Source of the DNA: Paludifilum halophilum
Lineage (GTDB): Bacteria > Bacillota > Bacilli > Thermoactinomycetales > DSM-45169
Assembly (NCBI RefSeq): GCF_002245355.1
Contig: NZ_NOWF01000001.1
Span: 248,001 to 312,000 of the forward strand
Length of the DNA: 64,000 nt
Direction of reading: 5' to 3'
Below, in pieces: positions 60,091 to 64,000 of the stretch. Position numbers and translations under genes: made by a program. Each line of letters begins with the position of its first letter. Within the stretch, counting starts at the first letter, position 1. Under the pieces are notes generated by a model. That model was given only the letters and a program-made list of their open reading frames with translations, was not told where the DNA came from and did not search any database.

Positions 60091-60815
60091 GACCTTGGTG
60101 GAAGATTGGAGAGCCACTGTTCTTCAGGAACAGAACGGAAGGGTCTCGCCGGAGTGCCTTTTACAATGGTTTTGCTGGGGATATCTTTGGTAACGACACT
60201 TCCAGCCGCAGCAAATCCTTCTTCATCAATCGTCACCCCTGGCAGCAGAACCGCTCCGGCTCCAATTCTTCCTCCCCGTTTTACATGGACTCCCTTGAAA
60301 GAGATCGGATGGGGGGAACGAGCCGCAAAAGGATCATTCGATGTCACCACGCAAGGGGCTACAAACACATCATCTTCCAATTGGGAATAGGCCGTTAAAT
60401 AGACATTGGTCTCCAATTTGACCCGATCGCCGATCTGAATGTGATTTTCCAAAGTCACTCCCCTTCCAACCACGACTTGATTTCCAAGCGTCACGTGCTC
60501 CCTGAGGGTTACGAGGTCGGCTATAAAACTGTTTTCTCCCACTGTGGATCCGCGGTATAAAATGCTGTGACTCCCCACTCGAACATTTTTGTCGATTTTG
60601 ACCGGATCTGAAACCGATTGTTTCATCGGTTCCTTCCCTATAATACTGTTGTCGCCGATTTCAACCCGATCTCCAATCACTGCTTGATGATGAATGATGA
60701 CATGGGCACCGATTTCCACATGGTTTCCGAGGGTCACTTGAGGACCGATATAAGAGAATGCACCGATTTGGACTTCTTGACCCAAGCGAGCTTGTGGATG
60801 AATCAATGGTTTCAA
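60087..60815 (-). CDS. Hexapeptide-repeat (left-handed beta-helix) N-acyltransferase
   Basis: A 242-residue acyltransferase with many hexapeptide units (IGAFSYIGPQVTLGNHVEIG, then IGDNSIIGKEPM and LREHVTLGNQVVVGRGVTLENH), likely an acetyltransferase for an amino sugar. The C-terminal end is SKTIVKGTPARPFRSV. TTG start overlaps the aminotransferase stop (TTGA). With a DegT aminotransferase and a Gfo/Idh/MocA dehydrogenase beside it, it resembles the WbpB-WbpE-WbpD trio that makes 3-acetamido sugars, with this protein as the acetyltransferase. Confidence 0.88.
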   Translation of the reverse strand: MKPLIHPQARLGQEVQIGAFSYIGPQVTLGNHVEIGAHVIIHHQAVIGDRVEIGDNSIIGKEPMKQSVSDPVKIDKNVRVGSHSILYRGSTVGENSFIADLVTLREHVTLGNQVVVGRGVTLENHIQIGDRVKLETNVYLTAYSQLEDDVFVAPCVVTSNDPFAARSPHPISFKGVHVKRGGRIGAGAVLLPGVTIDEEGFAAAGSVVTKDIPSKTIVKGTPARPFRSVPEEQWLSNLPPRS

Positions 60816-61921
60816 GCGGAATTTCCCTCCTCAAAAAATCGAACCACTTGATCGATTACCGTCTCCTGCTCCGCATCCGTCAGCTCCGGATAAATCGGTA
60901 AAGCCAGTGTCGTTTCCGCAATCGCTTCCGCCCGGGGAAGAAACGGGACCGGATAGCGGTCTTTCCATGCCCTCTGATGATGCAATGACAGCGGGTAATA
61001 GAGTTCGCATCCGATTCCGCAGTCATGAAGCCGTTTTTTCAGTGAAGCGCTGTGAGGGGTTTGAACGATATACAAATGATAAACCGGTTCGATGCAGGAA
61101 GAGTTGGACGGTACTTGAAGAGGCAGTGTTTGAAACGCCTCATGGTAGCGGTCGGCTAAAACTCGTCGTCTCTGGTTCCAGCGGGACAAATGATTTAACT
61201 TGACGCGCAGAACAGCCGCTTGCATTTCATCCAGTCTGCTATTGAAACCAAAGCAAGAATGGTGATATTTACGATAGGTTCCATGGGTACGCAACCGTTT
61301 GATCTTTTCGTACACTTCTTGGTTGGAAGTGGTGATCATTCCCCCATCTCCGAGTCCACCCAGGTTTTTGGTGGGATAGAAAGAAAAACACCCGGCGTCT
61401 CCCCAAGATCCTACCGGCTTTCCTTCGATTTGGGCTCCAATCGCTTGACAGGCATCTTCCACCACCGCCAATCCATGGCGTTGAGCGATGGACGACAGGG
61501 ATTTCATGTCCGCCGGATGGCCAAACAGGTGAACCGGGAGAATCGCTTTTGTACGCGGTGTGATCGCTTGTTCCACTTGAGCGGGATCCAGGTTATAGTG
61601 TCGGTTTTCGATGTCGACCAAAACCGGACGGGCACCGGTGTGAATAATGGCCTCCACGGTGGCGAAAAACGTGTAAGGCGTGGTAATCACTTCGTCCCCT
61701 TTGCCAACATTCAAGGCACGCAATGTCAAAAATAAAGCATCGGTTCCGCTGTTGACACCGATCCCATACCTCGTACCACAGTATGTTGCAGTATCTTTTT
61801 CCAAAGCTTCACCGTTTTTTCCTAAAATAAAATGCCCGGAGTCCAATACTCGGCTCATTTCCCTTTCGATTTCCCTTTTCAGGGATTGATGCTGACGTTG
61901 AATGTCGATTAACGGTATCAT
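60812..61921 (-). CDS. DegT/DnrJ/EryC1/StrS sugar aminotransferase
   Basis: PLP-dependent aminotransferase of 369 residues that converts a keto sugar nucleotide to an amino sugar. Visible are the start IPLIDIQRQHQSLKREIEREM, VGSGTDA-like GVNSGTDALFLTLRA, the aspartate VVEDACQAIGAQIEG and the PLP lysine in FSFYPTKNLGGLGDGGMI. The ATG follows AGGAGGGGG. It is divergent from the MocA-type dehydrogenase, with a 68-base region between that must hold both promoters. Confidence 0.93.
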   Translation of the reverse strand: MIPLIDIQRQHQSLKREIEREMSRVLDSGHFILGKNGEALEKDTATYCGTRYGIGVNSGTDALFLTLRALNVGKGDEVITTPYTFFATVEAIIHTGARPVLVDIENRHYNLDPAQVEQAITPRTKAILPVHLFGHPADMKSLSSIAQRHGLAVVEDACQAIGAQIEGKPVGSWGDAGCFSFYPTKNLGGLGDGGMITTSNQEVYEKIKRLRTHGTYRKYHHSCFGFNSRLDEMQAAVLRVKLNHLSRWNQRRRVLADRYHEAFQTLPLQVPSNSSCIEPVYHLYIVQTPHSASLKKRLHDCGIGCELYYPLSLHHQRAWKDRYPVPFLPRAEAIAETTLALPIYPELTDAEQETVIDQVVRFFEEGNSA

Positions 61922-61989
61922 CGGCCCCCTCCTTCACCTTCCCATTCTATGACGAACCGGTTCAATTAAGACCGAAGGGGGATCAACCA

Positions 61990-62961
61990 ATGTCCAGAAA
62001 AAAAGTTCAAATGGGTCTCGTAGGAGCCGGATTTATGGGGGAAAACCACCTTCGAAATCTAAAATCACTTCCGGATGTGGAAGTGGTCGGTGTCTTTGAT
62101 TCTGTTTTTTCGAAGGGAAGAACCATCGCTCAAAAATATCAGGTGCCTCAAGCCCGGACACTGCGTGATCTGATGAAAGAGGCAGAGGCCGTCATTATTT
62201 GTGTTCCGACCACGGGACATCATGCGGTGGCAACAGAAGCCATCCGTAACGGTTGTCATGTGTTTCTGGAAAAACCGTTTACCCATACGGTTGCGGAGGC
62301 TTTTTCCCTTTGCCATATGGCATCGGTCTATGGAGTTCACGTTCAAGTGGGGCATGTGGAACGTTTTCATCCTGTGGTTCAAGTACTCTTGCAGTCGGTC
62401 CATTACGAACAGTTGGTCATGGGCGAATTTTATCGGTATGTTCCCTTAAGGAAAAAAATTGATGCTGATGTTTTACTCACTTTGATGGTTCACGATCTCG
62501 ATCTGGTCCTGCACATGGCCGATCGAATGAAAGTCAGTCCCCGGAATATCACGGCTTCCGGCCATGTTGTGTATCCGAAGGAGATGAACAAGGGGTTGAT
62601 CGATCATGCTCTGGTTCATATCCCCTTTGATTCTTCTTTTCATACCGCTGTCCATGCTGTTCGTACCGGAGCTTTACACAGACGGGAGATCATTTTGACA
62701 GAGACGGATCGAACCTGGGTGGCCGATCTTTTGAATGGTCGTCTGTATCGTTATACCCGATTGGGACGATACACCAATCAAGTCGAAAGCGAAATCGTTG
62801 GTATACCGACATTTTCTCCCCTTTTGGAAGAAATCAAGCACTTCGTCGCGGCCGTGCAAGCAGATCGCCAACCGGAAGTATCTCAACAGGATGGATTGAG
62901 GGTCATGCAGCTTGTGGATCGCATTCGATCACAAATAGAAAAAGGGAGTGACAAAAAATGA
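61990..62961 (+). CDS. Gfo/Idh/MocA-family sugar dehydrogenase
   Basis: NAD(P)-dependent oxidoreductase of 323 residues. The cofactor motif is MGLVGAGFMGENHLRNL, and the family motif EKPF is in HVFLEKPFTHTVAEA, followed by VQVGHVERFHP. In amino-sugar pathways such an enzyme oxidises C3 of the nucleotide sugar before the DegT aminotransferase acts; that pair is encoded here back to back. ATG at 61990 follows AAGGGGG. The stop overlaps the next gene by ATGA. Confidence 0.9.
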   Translation: MSRKKVQMGLVGAGFMGENHLRNLKSLPDVEVVGVFDSVFSKGRTIAQKYQVPQARTLRDLMKEAEAVIICVPTTGHHAVATEAIRNGCHVFLEKPFTHTVAEAFSLCHMASVYGVHVQVGHVERFHPVVQVLLQSVHYEQLVMGEFYRYVPLRKKIDADVLLTLMVHDLDLVLHMADRMKVSPRNITASGHVVYPKEMNKGLIDHALVHIPFDSSFHTAVHAVRTGALHRREIILTETDRTWVADLLNGRLYRYTRLGRYTNQVESEIVGIPTFSPLLEEIKHFVAAVQADRQPEVSQQDGLRVMQLVDRIRSQIEKGSDKK

Positions 62962-64000
62962 TTTTAGTGACTGGAGCAGACGGCTATATGGGATGGCCAT
63001 TGATGTTAAAGCTGAGTCGGTCCTTTCCGGAGGAACGGGTGGTCGGGGTCGATCATTTCGGCCGACGCTGGTGGGTCGAGGAAACCGGCAGTGTGAGTGC
63101 GATCCCGATTGCATCCATGGATCAACGGATAAAGACGGCGAAAGAATTCGGAATGCGCAATCTTTCCTTTATCGAAGCGGATCTGACAAAATATCCAAGG
63201 GTATGCCAATTATTAAAAACCTTTCGCCCCCGGGTGATCCTGCATGTGGCGGCCCAACCCGCCGCGCCTTACTCTCATCTCCACGCCCCTCTCGCCCATT
63301 TTACTCAAGAAAATAACAATCGGATGTGTCGGAACCTGCTTTGGGGAATCAAAGAGTGCGGGTTGGAACAGGAAACGCATTTCGTGGAAACGACGACGAC
63401 CGGGGTATACGGATCTCCCAACTTCACCATCCCCGAAGGATTTATCGATGTGGAAACGGAGACAGGCTCGGATACCATCCCTTATCCGGGAATGGCTACG
63501 TCTTGGTATCATATGAGTAAAGCGGGGGATATCAATAACCTTTACCTTTCATACAAGATGTGGGGATTAACGATCACGGATTTAAGAACCGCGATCGTAT
63601 TTGGAACGGGAACCGAAGAAACCCGGTTGCATCCACACCTGGCAACCCGATTCGATTTTGATTTTTATTTCGGAGTTGTCGCCAATCGATTTTGTGCCCA
63701 AATGCTGGCGGATCATCCCATTACCCTGTACGGAAAAGGGGTGCAGAAAAAGCCGATGATCGCGCTGGAAGATGCCGTCGATTCTTTGGCAAAGGCCGCC
63801 GCATTCTCTCCGACACGAACATTCCGAGTATTCAATCAAATGACCGTGTTGGCCAGCCCGAAACAACTTGCGGAATGGGTCCAACAAGCAGGGAGAAAGC
63901 AGGGTTTGCAAGCAGAAATCACTCATATACAAAATCCTCGAAAAGAAAATGAAACGCATCAAATGAAAATGGAGAACAAGGGGTTCCGACAACACTTCCT
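62958..64000 (+). CDS. SQD1-like NAD-dependent sugar epimerase (partial, runs off window)
   Basis: Extended SDR, open to the window end (347 codons visible). The Rossmann motif is ILVTGADGYMGWPLML. The catalytic pair is in SWYHMSKAGD (YxxxK). The stretch TTTTGVYGSPNFTIPEGFI, then WGLTITDLRTAIVFG and ETRLHPHLATRFDFD, ending YGKGVQKKPMIALEDAV, matches the layout of UDP-sulfoquinovose synthase (SQD1) rather than ordinary GalE. A sulfosugar product is possible but not proven; SQD1-like enzymes also occur in other sugar pathways. It overlaps the MocA-type gene (ATGA), so they act together. Confidence 0.8.
   Translation, partial: MILVTGADGYMGWPLMLKLSRSFPEERVVGVDHFGRRWWVEETGSVSAIPIASMDQRIKTAKEFGMRNLSFIEADLTKYPRVCQLLKTFRPRVILHVAAQPAAPYSHLHAPLAHFTQENNNRMCRNLLWGIKECGLEQETHFVETTTTGVYGSPNFTIPEGFIDVETETGSDTIPYPGMATSWYHMSKAGDINNLYLSYKMWGLTITDLRTAIVFGTGTEETRLHPHLATRFDFDFYFGVVANRFCAQMLADHPITLYGKGVQKKPMIALEDAVDSLAKAAAFSPTRTFRVFNQMTVLASPKQLAEWVQQAGRKQGLQAEITHIQNPRKENETHQMKMENKGFRQHF

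Noticed and set aside
1-64000. tRNA, rRNA, CRISPR arrays and intact insertion sequences
   Set aside because: I looked for tRNA-like cloverleaves, rRNA segments, regularly spaced repeats and transposase motifs and found none that hold up; a computed search would be more sensitive.

Overview
The window looks like a chromosomal segment of an aerobic, spore-forming Bacillota, most likely a member of the Thermoactinomycetaceae or a close relative. The reasons are strong GGAGG-type ribosome binding sites, frequent TTG and GTG starts, a hemE-hemH-hemY cluster, a Bacillus-type LexA box, a ydaO-type c-di-AMP riboswitch in front of ktrB, a SigO/RsoA-like split sigma factor, a Ku/LigD repair set, and DUF2642 (YuzF-like) spore-surface proteins. 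The genus is an inference. I saw no rRNA, tRNA, CRISPR array or intact insertion sequence.

Positions 1-15,700 hold the most coherent system. Two long minus-strand operons and one TetR-family gene each have a SigA-type promoter, and the same roughly 20-bp palindrome (core TACGTA) sits beside each -10 box. Operon A (7633 to beyond position 1) encodes a paired acyl-CoA dehydrogenase, an SCP2 protein, an acyl-CoA synthetase, a short-chain dehydrogenase, a thiolase and an enoyl-CoA hydratase, which together make a full beta-oxidation set. Operon B (13769 to 7734) encodes an SCP2-like protein, a zinc alcohol dehydrogenase, an R2-like ligand-binding oxidase (R2lox), an aldehyde dehydrogenase, an ABC1/UbiB atypical kinase and a small coiled-coil protein. 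The shared operator suggests one regulon that oxidises a hydrophobic alcohol, alkane, isoprenoid or sterol-like substrate to an acyl-CoA and then degrades it. A metallo-hydrolase gene between operon B and the regulator carries a separate box resembling the Bacillus FadR site.

Positions 15,800-26,000 are a mixed accessory stretch. They hold a cell-wall amidase, the split sigma factor, a rifampin phosphotransferase with its own TetR regulator and two operators, a short-chain dehydrogenase divergent from a frameshifted YafY/WYL regulator, a drug-efflux transporter and a secreted pectate lyase. Positions 26,000-34,900 are housekeeping: ung, a tyrosine recombinase behind a lox-like palindrome, acylphosphatase, three haem genes, an NlpC/P60 peptidase, lexA and a secreted nuclease. 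Positions 34,900-46,200 hold a riboswitch-controlled but frameshifted ktrB, a self-processing P1 peptidase, aspartate aminotransferase, acetate kinase, a 3-hydroxyacyl-CoA dehydrogenase, a shortened FtsH-like protease with a membrane partner, and an MTA/SAH deaminase. Positions 46,200-51,600 hold a non-homologous end-joining set in which the LigD polymerase and ligase are separate genes, with Ku.

The last part holds a two-module nonribosomal peptide synthetase (A-T-C-A-T-TE) that is more AT-rich than its neighbours. It is followed by two spore-surface-like proteins that share an N-terminal motif, and then by sugar-nucleotide genes (epimerase, acetyltransferase, DegT aminotransferase, Gfo/Idh/MocA dehydrogenase and an SQD1-like enzyme cut by the window edge) that probably build a surface glycan.
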